DNA of 64,000 nucleotides from Tomocerus qinae (taxonomy: Eukaryota; Arthropoda; Collembola; Entomobryomorpha; Tomoceridae). The position numbers and the translations under genes were made by a program. Shown here piece after piece: positions 32,766-46,032 of this stretch (the stretch's first letter is position 1; every line of letters starts with the position of its first letter). The stretch is taken from assembly GCA_020055645.1 (NCBI GenBank), contig CM034547.1:61973884-62037883 (forward strand), written 5' to 3'. The notes beneath the pieces are model-generated. The model saw nothing but the letters and a program-made list of their open reading frames with translations. It was not told the origin of the DNA and searched no databases.

Positions 32766-35700
32766 CTGCAATTCATCCAACCAAAAATAATATTTACATT
32801 AGTCTTAGGAATACACTACATCAACTTAACCCATCTCTCCCTACTTTTACTCATCAACTTCCCTCGCTGACATACTCCATCCAACTCTCACCATTAAATT
32901 ACTCCGAATATGTAGACTCAAGTTCACGTGCATTAATACCAGCTTTTTCTTATAACTTCCACATTGTATAAGGATATCTATGGGATTTGATTATATTAAA
33001 CTACTAATGTATCAAATCCTAGATAGAAGGATAGGAGAGACTCAAGATCTACCTTCTCCCAAATAATCACCTTCAACCCTTTAAGCCTCTCTATGATCCT
33101 CACACAACAGTCACAGGCACTTTACAATAATATTTCTATTACTCCTCCACTCCTTCCCGTACTCGCACTTTATTTTCAACGAAAACACGCATGCATGGCA
33201 AACTTATTCCACCACTTTCAGCACATCCACTATGTATATTTTCCTTTGCACATCCTTTACTTTTTCATTACCCACTACCAACCAGAATAATATGTGTAAT
33301 CTAACAAATGACAGAGCGAGGAAACTAATTTAGCCCTTCACTACTCATTTCCCTTTTGTGGCTAATTGCAATTTCCGTTTGAGGAGCTTAAATGGGAAGT
33401 CCTTATAATCTTTTCATCACATCATCTTTGAATACGAATCATTTTTCTCTGCACATACAGTTATCTATTATTGTGCTCTATTGTTAATACTCAAACCTTC
33501 CAGTTCATATATTTGTTAAACTACTAACGATAGAAAATGGAGGCAAAACCCACTTCAAAAATAAAAGCAGTAGAAATAGGTAAATAGAAAATGTTTAACA
33601 GATTAGATGGTTTCGCGACTAAGTATGTTCAGTATGTGCTACACTAGTTACACTACTAGGAAATAAGCTTCATGGGTGTAGTGCAGAAACATTAAAGATT
33701 TTCAGTGGAAGACACTAAGTAGAAGTATTTCTTGTACGCTTCGTACTTTCCTAACATCTTTGCAAAATGTATTCTAGGTATTCAAAATTCTAGGGAATCT
33801 ACTTAGTCTCAGTTGAAGTTACATAGGATTACATCATGAAAGTTGATTGGGGACTTCACTCATGTGGTTTACCAGGCACAAAAGTGCAAGGAGCAGAATG
33901 CGATTTACACGAATTGATCTACCTACAGGATATCCTTACACAAAATTGAAATATTGTGTAGAAATAGGTATGTAAAAGACTAAATAGGTATCCACAACTC
34001 AGAGAGGAAACTACTACAGCACTCTACAAATATGTACCATTAGATGGAAAGCATAAGGAAGCAATAGATAGCAACCTAACTTTGTATATGGAGATTTCAG
34101 AGTAACTTTGTGTAGAGTTAGCTAGGTATCCCTTTATGTTGTCGCTTTCCTTGTAAAGAATCTTTATAGCATATTCTCCTTTCCGTCATTCCATTCCCAA
34201 GTTGGAATATGCTATTTCTTTAGGAATGCATCTACTTATATCTTTCACCCTTTTTACCGCAACAACGAATCAACATCAACAATTCCCAGTAACGGAGTAT
34301 AACTCCTTTAAAACTTGCAACCTAGCTACTTTACTAAGCATGAACTTCAATATCCAATAAGTGAGATAAGGCATTGACAGAGTGCATTGATTGCAAGCGA
34401 ATGTTATTCTGTGCCTAAGAAACCTAGTTGGTGTAGTATTTCGGTGGAAAGTCTAAACTCCATAAACTCGCCTTTCTAAGATTTTACCAAGTATCAAGTC
34501 CTTAAAATGTCTAAATTCATATTTGATAGGAAATCGAATGCAGGTAGATTCAAACGTTATGGGAACTTGAGCTGCTTAACATTGCATAGGCAAAGTTACT
34601 TTTTCTAACGTTGTCACATGAGAATAACAAACTATTATTAACACAAGCACCTAACGTCTTCGATTTTTAAATATATTTAGGAACTCAGAGTCTCAGCACA
34701 ACATTCTCACCACAATAGACAACAAAAGATACACTGATATAGTTACTGTGCAGAACGATATTCTATTCCTGTTGAATATTGGATATCGCTAAAAATAGAA
34801 GTTCTCCCACACAAAATGTAAGAACTTTTTATATGTTGTCATTGTCAGCTAATATTTAGCAGGTAACGACTATGGATATAATATATAGTAACTATATACA
34901 TGAAATATTTTTGTATTGCAACATTTCTCAACTCAGGAATACAATGGATAATACTATAACAGGCAACTATGCATTTTGATCTTACAGATACAGGATACTT
35001 TTGAGACGTAATAAAGATACCTAAATTCTACCTTACTTGTATTCTTTAAGCTAACATTAAATCCAGAATATCTTTCTCCGAAAAATTTGAGCGAAGCGTA
35101 CAATGGACACTTTCAGCTGACGAAGGAAGGGAAGCGAAGAAAGATAAACCAAGAGAAATCATAGCGCTTTAGATGAATCGAGGCATCTAGGAAATGTCGC
35201 AGTTTTTGTGTCTGAAGTTGTAAGAGCGTATAATTCTAACAGTACAAAGTAGCAAACTCCTACGCATTGTAATCTACAGAGTACACAAAAAAGTGATCTG
35301 TATACTAATAATACACCCGTTAGATAGAATTATGCTCGCATAATTGTGCTTTGAAAGATTAAACTTTTTGTTAGCTGCAAACTGGAAATAGAAAATATAG
35401 TGTGGGCTGTAAAGAATCAAAGGAAAAAGAATAAAGCATTCGTAATAAGTACATTACTACTATGAGTGCTAGTCAACATGGACAAATACTAGTTAAAATA
35501 AAGTACAAATAGATAGCAAGTCTTATAAAGCATAACCGTGTAATTGCACTCATTTATAGTAGATGATACTACTTTGTTACATCATTTCTGAGAAAGTAAA
35601 TGGTGACTCCCAAGATACGAGTGGGACAGGAAGAGACATGTTTACTAAATCATTAGATTATTTAAAATTAAACAGACAGCTAGCAAGAGTTTAATTTCTC

Positions 35701-38700
35701 TTCCGACACGTTAAGGAAATTTGTCATTCGATGATAAGATGAAGGAAATATTTCGGCTGTGTAGCGTGCCAACTGCCAACTTGTCTGGCATCATCCTTTC
35801 CACGCACTATATACATACGCACAACTGTGCAGAAAAATTGGCACAGATTCCAGTTTTTCATGCCACGAAATTGTATTTACGCACAGATTAATGTCAAACC
35901 GCACTAAATGATACAGTGAATACAAGTCTGTGTTTCTTGGCCAAGTTCCTTCCTCTTCTAGGGAACCTATTAAATGAGAGGTGAATTGGCTAAAGAGTTG
36001 ACAGACATGTTTGTACAGCCCCTTGATTCTTTAAGTCGACTCTCTATATTCTATTAAAATATCTTCTTTTTCATTGAGCACTACTTAAGACTCGACTATC
36101 TCCTCTACAATTATCATTAAAGAACAAAGTATCTTCACATTTCACTGCTATCTCCCTCTACATCTATACAATCATTTTCTAAATGTACCTAAACACTAAA
36201 CATAATTTACTTTGCATAATATAAACAATAGAAAATTTACTATTTTCCTCGCACATAAGTTTCTATTTAAGTTATTGCCATTTAGTAGGTAGAATTGGCA
36301 GGAGATGCGGTAAAAAAGAGAAACAAAGCAAAAATGTAAACAAACTGAAGTTACATAACATATGATGATAGTTATAATAATCTGTTGGCAAACGGTGAGA
36401 TGTAGAACAAACAGATAGGCTATTTCAGTTGAACTAGATTACTCTCGCGTGGATTATAAATACATCGATAAGAGAAGTCTATACTGTCACTTTTTTCTAT
36501 TTCTGCAAATTATTACTCTCAGATAAACTCTGAGAGAAAAATAGATTTCAATTTAATCACCAGAGTTTAATAAAGATGAAAAGTTTTCAAACAAACTACT
36601 ATAGAACAAAAAAGAAATGCTAAATTCTGCAACCGCTAATACTGGTGTCAGTAATACTAAGTACATAGGGAAATATGAATATACAAATACCATGTCTTTT
36701 AGTGGATATTGTTATTACTTATAGTGTAAGTATGTATAACTAAGCAAAAAGTCAAGTCAGTTTGAAATTCTCGTGGAGCTAATTATAACTGTGATTTCAA
36801 GCGAGACTTGCGCTAATTTTTCATTCTCAACACATTCCTTTCCCCACTCTCAGTATTCATCAACCTCGAAGAAGAAACGTATAATTTATTTGTACGGAGC
36901 ATTTCTTTAGGAGCATGTAGTGAAACTTATTGCACAATGCAACTGAGCTGAGGAAAAGAAATTTCTGCCATTTGTCAGATTTTGCATCTCAACAATGCAA
37001 TTTGGTAAATTGGCTTTCCTGCGTTTCAATCTTTAGTAAATTTGTCAAAATTATATATATTTCTGAGTTGTAGTCCACACATGCCTGGAGTTATATGAGG
37101 ACAAGGACGGGCCAACAATGTATTTCATCTAGTTAGGAAAGAAAAAGTGAAACTTTTCAACTGAATCAGGAGATACAATACGACCACGAAATTCTTTCAC
37201 AACTGCACGGAATAACTATAAATCGTTAGGATTCTGTGGTTCTGTATTATAGACGTTTTGAGTGAGCAGGTAACTGGATGGAAGGAAGTCGTTCACAAAC
37301 GCGCACCGTGGTGTCAGCCATACCACAAATGCATGTAGCCAGAAATATTCACAAATCATTGCTACTTTCACGCTGATAAAAGTTAGCTACAATATTCCCT
37401 ACGTGTAGATACACACATAGTTTGAATTGCCAAGCATAAATTGCATATCTTCCTCCTCATGTGATACCCTCACAATGGAAAAGCTTCAATTTTCTACAAG
37501 TTTCCATCGGAAACGTATAGCATTACCTAACTCAACGTTGTCATTGCCAACATTCAAGTGTGTCAAATGAAGGGGAATGCCAGTTTGCTAAGGAAAAGTA
37601 AGAAACTTATGTGGATGATGGATGAACATTACTAAAACTCTCCACAGTTAGTAGTAGCGTGACTTTCCTTGGCCTAACCTCACCTCACTATCACACCGAG
37701 ATACTAAATCCTAATAGGTACATACACACATCTACAGTCCTGTCATGTCACCCAAGCTGTCACATCACACGCAGAGCAAGATGCTACCTCCTCTTTCAAT
37801 TGATCACATCACACATAAAATATACCAAAAACTACTCGCACGTTTAATAATTGTACCCCTCCTAAAAATTATGTCCCTCTAAAATTACACTCTTCTTCTA
37901 CATTTAATAGGTACAAGCCCTACTTCGTAACTTCCCTCGTACTTAACCTACGAAAGTTGTGTTGGATGTATGAGAAACAAGCCTATTTATCTATTGTTAC
38001 TGAACTGATACCCAGATATGTGCTTTTAGAGAAATTGATACCATTAATTAGCCTTTTACTTAACCGAAAAAATTGTAAGTTCTATTTATACTAAAAGATA
38101 AATATGTTATAGAGGAATACGAGACCAGACTTTGGATAAGGTCAAGAAAGTTGTAGTATTTAGGACATTTTTGCAAAACTGATGTGAACACCCATAGATA
38201 GTAAATGTATCTAATTTTTAGTACAATTTAGAGTAGTATATAAAATACGCCTACACAGAAACGCATAAGGGATTTTCTGCATTGCATTATGTATTTTATA
38301 GGTGGTAGCTTGAGCATCTAGCTCTGTAGATATATGTATTAGAGATGTTGAGGATAGAGTGTGATAGGAACTTTTTGAAAGTTTCGTTTGCCGTAGTAAG
38401 TAGAACTTGCTGTGTAGATTTGTAGTGAAAGTTGTGAGTATTTTGAGATAAAATGTCCAATCCAGTAAAACTCAAGCGGAGCTCCACAGAGAAAATGAAA
38501 GAAGAGACAGACAAATCGTTGAATTGAAACTCCAGTCAAGAGCAAAAAGCAAATGTTGAGTAGAGTTGACTGAATATATAGAAAATAAGGTAAAGTACTA
38601 GGAATAAGCAAGAGGAGGAAACCGAAAACGGAACAGAAGTAGGCAAAGGTATAAAGCCAGGAGAAATGCTCTTACTGTCTTGTAGTGTTTCTCGAATTGA

Positions 38701-41700
38701 GAAAGACAAAGACTTCTCTAGTAGGATTGTATTCGTTCTACTTGGTAGCAGTAGTATATAGTAAGTAAGGTACGTAGTATTAGGTACTATTTTTTGCACA
38801 GTTGACATGAGTTTTACAAGATTCAGAAAAATACTTTTCCTCTTTTCGTTTCTTTTGTTCGTGGTTTGGTCTCGTCTTGTCTGCCCCAATGTCTCAAAGG
38901 GAATTCAGGTCAAGTTGGGACACTTGAGTTGACTCTGTGGACTCAGACGGTACAGGCCAGGCCAGCAATATTCTTCTGTGGCTCTTGTTTTCTTCTTCTC
39001 AATTCATTCACCTACTTGAGAAGTTGAAGCTATAAAAATAAGTGCACTTTCAGTGCGTAAGTGTATTAGCACGCTCTGTTCTTCCTTCTTTCAATTCAAA
39101 TGACGAAACCAAAAGCCGAGCACGGCAATGGACTAGCTTTACGCATACATTTTTCTTTTATTTTTGGATTATTTCCAACCTTCAGGTTCGGGATCTTCTA
39201 TAGTGGTCTGGTTTGATCTTCTCAACCCTCACTGAATTAACTTGAACTATTTCAACGCATCTTGAGCATGTGGCTTTCTTGATTACGTCAAAATTAAAAT
39301 ACAATTGCCTCTTACTGATAAAAGAATTCTTTAAATAAAAATACCTTAACTTGTTTTACGGCCAACATTTGTCACACTCCTAAGTAAACACAACATATGG
39401 AACGGCCATGCCATTATACTCTCTACTTGTTTCAACTTTTCTTACGTATTATTAGACTGCAAAATACGATAAGGCGCTAGTGGGTAAACTTAAAATAACA
39501 GATTGTTTCAACTTCATAGCAATAAACGGGCAATTTCGCTTGTTAAACGATGACTTTGCGTTAGAGAATAAATGTGCAGGAAATGTTCTACCATTTAATA
39601 AACTCCACAATCAAAATGCATTGTACTACCACTTTCTAAATACACGTCTGCCTATTTTATATTGGCAAACTTTGCAAATTGGAGACAGGATGTGGTACTA
39701 AACAGCTACTAGCAGCAGCATGCTACACAACATATACACCAGCTATAATAGCATGTAAATGGCTTTTACGACTCTTTTGCTCTATTAATAGTTATAAAAC
39801 ATAAATTACTGGAGTGAACTAGGCAACTGCTGCCATTGCAGATACAAATTACTTTTGGTATACATAACTTCATAACCAATCTAAGGTATCTGCTCAAATA
39901 ACTACTTTGTTGACTTTGTACTCTTTGTACAGATATAATAAGTATCCTTAGTGCATGGTGCACTTTCGTATATGAACGGGTTGTCACAAGTAGAATCAAA
40001 TAAGTTTGTACTAAATAACTGTTATCGTATTGCAACACAATTCAGACAATTTTATGCCAAACCATCACATATATTGTTGTAGATTGTTATTTATTCTCCA
40101 ATACGACTTTTCTAACTTTATATGTACACAAGTGGATCAAATGAAATCATTCTGATATTTCTACTCAAGTGGATAACAAAGCAAACCTGGCTTTGACACA
40201 AATGACCAATTGATGTTCTCTAGATTCGCCAAGCTGAGAATAAGACGATAAGAAGAGGACAATTGTGGTAATGTCCAGACTGCGGAAGAATGGTTTTCAC
40301 ATTCCAACTTTCTCTATAGCCACAAATTATGCAAAGAGCATTCCGATTTTAGTCATATAGTAGCTCATGCTCACGTTGACAATAAAATACCGCATCTTGA
40401 ATTAAAAATACAAATGGAGCAACATTTCGAAAGATTTCATTTGTTTTCCCAGAGTAGGTAGTTGGTATAGACAAACCATTAAGTGGCGTATCTTATATTT
40501 CGTCTTTTTTCTCGAAAGAATTGGGGCACCCAGCACAAGTGCATGTGTCTACAGTTGTTCTACTTGTATTGACACCAACCAAACATCTGTACCAGTGAAC
40601 TATGCAATTTTTAGTTATATTTTCACTGTTCTGGTACATGGGAGAACATAGTAATACATTTTCTGTCGTTATTTCTAACTCTGGTAGAAGGTAAATCGAA
40701 AACATTTGTCGACACATATATTTTGTGATAGAAAATGTATGGTAACTCTCAATGTGAAAGTACATACCTGTGTGCCTAGCATACGTACGTAGACATGGAG
40801 GAACGTGTTTTAGCTATTTACCATTAATACTATGTAAACTGTCTAACGACACCTAGAACTATTATGTCGGGGACAAGGCATTATTGAAAGAGTTATGGTC
40901 CCCCACAAATTCCCGTCGACTTGAGCACAAAAATAATGGGATAGTGAAAAGCGAAGTGAGCAGGAGTAACTGAAGTGGCGACGGCGAAGAGGAAAAACGC
41001 ACGTGTAGTGAAGAAAAGAAAGACACATAAGGCTAATCGCCCAGATATAACACAAGTGAATTAAACCTCTCATTCTTTTTTCTCTTATTTCTCGTGTCTT
41101 ATTGTATTGGGACGATTAATTGCTGCCAATGCAATAAGGCAAGTACCTTACTTTGGTAAGTAAGTCTGCCAACTCAACTAGCACCTAACTTCACTCCCCT
41201 GCCATACCAATCCTAATACCACCCGCTTCCTTCCTATTACATTACATTACTTAGTACTCTAATTCACGACGAACCGAATGACAAAACCTCTCTTGTAATT
41301 TCTTTCCCCCTTCACCTTCCATTACCTCACTTATTGGTTTTACAACACTGCTCACATAACTCATCACATCGAACTTCAATCCTACACCCAAATGTGATTT
41401 GAAAAAACTCCGCATTTGAAAATCTATCATCGCATTTAATATAGATATAAGAGTGCACTAAAGCTGTACATTTCGTACAAAACAAAGTATATACACGCCT
41501 ATTGTGTCCTTAAGTGTGTTTAGCTCTATCGTATTTCAAAAGGGGAACTATTAAAAACGCAACAGAAAAAGTGCGAATGCATGTGGCAAGGTATATAATG
41601 CTTGTAGGTACTACACATAGAGAAAAGGACATCAAAAAGAAATGTGGATGATGGTGATCAACGTAAAATACGATAGTGGACAGTTGGACAGCACTCTGCG

Positions 41701-44700
41701 TTTTTTACACTTATGACGGGAAGGGGGATGTAGAGCTATGGAATGGAATGGAATGACTGGACATAAATGCAGCACAGTCCATTAAATCTGTTATACAGAC
41801 TTCGTAAAGGTCCTCTCAGTCCAATTGATGACAAGGATCTGTAGGTACTATTGTGGACAGAGTCTTGTGTTATGTAGCCTTTATGATTATGAAGGAAGTA
41901 GACAAAACAGGACATGACAGAAAAGGAAGTCTTCAGGACAGTAATAGAAAAGTACATTAAAAATATAAACTTGTCTCTGAAGAAGAAGGAGATAACTCAG
42001 TTTTATGTTTTCCTGTGGAAGTGACGTATTTTTACTTATGATGTTTACACTACTGTACAAACTGACAAAGAGAAAGCAATCTTTTATTTACCTCTTTCAG
42101 CATCAAACGCATATAAGTTATTACTTCCATAGTGAAAGAGAAAAGAGCTAAAGAAATGCCAGGCATTCAACATGTAATTAAAATAATAATGAATACAATC
42201 CTATATAGCACTACAGAAGTAATGCCATTAGCTTATTGAAAGTCGCATGCAATGCATACAATTTCAATTTAGGATCATGATTATTAGTTGACAGTAGGAA
42301 TTACAAGAATTTAGTAGTACAGTAGGATGAAGGGATGTATGTGGTCGAATATTGGAAAATAAGCTTAAATAAATTGAGCAGAACTCGAGAGAATTGAGTA
42401 AAGTAGTTCGGAAATGTGTGTGGAGTTTCGTTGGAGAAATAAGGGGAGGATCTGTTTGCTGTGTGGAATAAAGAATAATTACTACATACATGTCTAGGAC
42501 TGTTACCTACAAACTACGAGGACTCCCAGACAAAGATAAGTCTCATTTGCCCAGAACCACAAAGGCAGACCCCACTAATTGCCATGTGGACAAATATCTG
42601 TAGTGTAATAGTAGTAGTTACGATTAGTCGTAGTCGGGAAAAGAACAAAGCCCAAATTCTAACGACGGGTTAGCAATAATCTATAGCAAGCCAAGGGAAA
42701 ACCCGCCACCACCAAGTGTTTATCATACTCATACCAGTCCAAAATGGGTTTTTAATTGGCAGTAGAATGAGCACGACTGAACAATACTAAGAGCTCACAG
42801 CTTTATAGTCTCCCTTCAAGCCACCAACCATTAGTTCTTCCTACACATAAGCCAGTAAGTAAAGTCTGTTAAAATGCAGCCACTTACTATTATCGCTTAA
42901 ATACACACAAGAGATACTAATTCCTCCTTCCCTTACTTATGTATGTTGCTAAAAATTATTATCATGTTGAGGTTACTCTTACTGTTTGCAAATACTTACG
43001 CATTCCGCAATTGTCCATTCATTAAGCCGACTATGGTGTCCTTTACAATTTACAATGAAATGACTTTCAGTCCATTGTTTATCTATTGGAACTTTCAATT
43101 TACAAATATCGTTACCCGTACTTTAGCAATGTAAACAAACGGTTCATTTTACGACCAAACTGGCTGTTTACATAACATTTAGAATATATTTAACAAGACA
43201 ATTAAATGCCCTCACGATTGATAAAAATTTCTTCAATGTTTTATACAGTAAAGAAAAGAAACAAAGGATCTTTAAGAGATTAATTTTTAATGAATAAAAG
43301 AGGTGCTGAGTTAAATTAGTCTAAAAAAGTTTCTCTGAAAGTTCAAAATCAATTCGTTGTTTCCGAGTTAGACAATAATTGCCGAGGGAGAGAGGGGAAG
43401 TACGTAACTCAGAGAGCTTGCCTGCCTGTTTGCTTTTTTATTGTAGAGAACAATAGTGAAAGTAGGTGAAAGCATGCAGTATGTGTATTCGTGCATACAA
43501 TACACTTGAGTTATTAAAATGAAAATTTAGTGGCATGACATGGTTGGGTAGCAGGTAACCAAAGTGTTTTCCCTGTAAGATCATGCTAAGTATTTCCATT
43601 CTTGAAAATGGCATTGGTTTTTGTGAGCACTGACGCGGAACATTTATATTGTTCTGTATGCAAGTTCTGGGAAAAGTCAAACAAAACAAAAAATTATGAT
43701 TTGGTTACTACAGGCTTAATGGTTTCCCCGAAGATTGAATGTAGAAAGTAAGTACATGCATAATATCCTGTCTTATACATATAGGGTGAGTGTGGAATGA
43801 GAATGCTGAACTCAACTTGTCTGCATGAGCTAACTGAAGTGAACTACTTCTAAACTAAAGACAAACAGGAGGAAGAACTAACGCGTTATTTTCCTCGAGT
43901 CGACGAGTTCAAACCAGCAGTAATATGTAGTCACAAGCACAAACTATGAACCGTAGAGGAGAAACAACGTTTTTCTGAAATCTCTGAGCTTAGGCCAGGA
44001 AACTCGATGACAAAGTAATAAATGAAGACTCGACTTCACAGTCGCAACGCAAGTACAGAACACAAACAACAGAGAGCTTACAACTACCTACATTACAAAC
44101 TACAAAGCTTATAAGGCTTATCATATTCTATGCATCCTTTATTATCCTTTGTGCAGATAACGTCCTAGGTGACTACAAGCCTTTTACACTGCCATAAGTA
44201 GTAATAGTGGCTGAGGTAGTCTATTACAAGGGAATGCATTTAATACACGTTAATATTATAACAAATGCTTTGCCAGTTTCAGCACTAGAAACGTATTTTC
44301 AAAAACTGTATCAACTACAATATCAAAGGTATTCATCCTATTATCCTATTCAATTCTTTCTCCGTATTCTTTGCACTAAAGGAAACATAAGCTATGTACA
44401 CATAAACACAAAAGAACTAGAAAACTAAAAGGCCAAACACAAGACAACTAACATTCAGAAACGACGACACATCAATTACAATAAGTATATGTACGCAAAT
44501 CTTTCTTACCATCGTACTTTTGTGAATCCAACTCCCTTCCCATCCATTCCTCCATGCATAATAGGTTCAAATTATATCTATCCTGTCATTCCTAGTACTC
44601 TTATTCTAAATAATAGCAGCACTGGTGCAGCTGTATAAACAAACAATTCTAATCTCACCTAATTTGATAGAAACTAAAGGAATCTATACCTAATTTGACC

Positions 44701-45863
44701 CGACTAAGCTGTCTGTTAATGAAACTGAGTATAAAGAACGTTCATTACTAATGAAGGGCTCTCTATGGGTTCCAACCTGATTTAGCTGATGTCTTTTATC
44801 TTTACTACTAAAGAATTTCATTATGGTATGTAATTCATGTCTTCTCGGTACGCTGTTGAATGTGTCAATACTTCTTTGAATTCGGACTGTATTGAAAAGT
44901 ATGTATTTGCTTATCATCAAGTGGAACAGACATACAATTAGGTAGAATTGTAAACTGTAAGCTACGGATAAGTACAACTGTGAAAGTATAACTACTCAAG
45001 TACCAAATCCACAATTTTTAGGTACTTATCCAGTATTGAAACTAGTTAATGGCAGGTGCAAAACATTTAGACTATCACCGACAGACAGACGGCATTGTGA
45101 GTTATGTGCATACAAATACCGCACGTAGTTGTGTACATGACATACCAGAAACTTCTAACTGCACACGCGATAAATAATCAATCGCCAAATAAAGCGATTC
45201 AAAGTTTCAATGAACACCCATGGAAAGTAAATTAATTCAGTTCCTACTAAGTACAATTATACTTGTAACTCTACTTTTGCCTACACTGTTACAAGTCGAG
45301 GTAGGAGTAGGGAAATTGTAAGCTTTTCTCCGTTATTGAGGACAACGGAAAAGAAGAGGAGTAAGGTGGGACGTGGCAGAGTTCGATTAAATTCAGCCGG
45401 AACAGAACAGAGTGGCAGGTTACACCACAGAACTAATTGTTTGTTTACTTTTCTCTACAGGACGCTTTCTCTTAGGTTATTTGCTTGAATGTAGTTTAGT
45501 TCATTTTAGTTGACGGAGCTTCCCAGGACAGACCTTAATGTTCCTGTATTGAATGTCATATTTTACTTATTATGATGTTGCGCAAACCAGCGAGCGTGTC
45601 ACTCTTCATCAAACGCAAACCTGAGAAATAATAATTTCCCTAAACATAAAGGCCACGCCAGACCAATCTTCGCGGAAATAAGGTAGTAGCTTCAAACTCA
45701 GATTGTTTTCTATAAATTATAGGAATTCAACTTTATCATACTGTGAGGATGTCTTAAACATAATAGAAAGGCGAGGCGCCGTTCAGATTGGCAACGTGGC
45801 TTGTACGACTGCACACGTCTGTCTTACATAATGAGTGCGAGCATCAAGATGCCTTGATTGGTC
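32766..45863. other. No recognisable gene: upstream intron or intergenic DNA
   Basis: Next to exon A this is probably the intron leading to one or more unseen 5' UTR exons. I found no domain-bearing open frame, tRNA or rRNA on either strand. A short (GGAAT)n run at about 41740-41755 is the only repeat that stood out. Confidence 0.5.
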
Positions 45864-46032
45864 CCATGGCTACGCCTCTCATTAGCAAGGTGACGACGTG
45901 CTCCAGAAATCTGGTTTCCCCCAACCAGTCCTTTCCAACTACTTTACCCCCGATTTCGATTAGGAGAACTGGTTGGGGGAAACCAGTTTTCTGGAGCATG
46001 TCGTCACTTTGTCCCTGAGGGCGGAGCCCTGG
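45864..46032. repeat. Foldback (MITE-like) inverted repeat
   Basis: The inner arms 45890-45932 and 45965-46007 are inverted copies matching at 40 of 43 positions, around a 32-bp centre. Pairing continues more weakly outwards through CCATGGCTACGCC and the complement of GGCGGAGCCCTGG, and possibly to about 45780 and 46110. The element is GC-richer than its surroundings. It has no coding capacity, which fits a miniature inverted-repeat element. Its outer ends and any target duplication could not be fixed. Confidence 0.75.
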
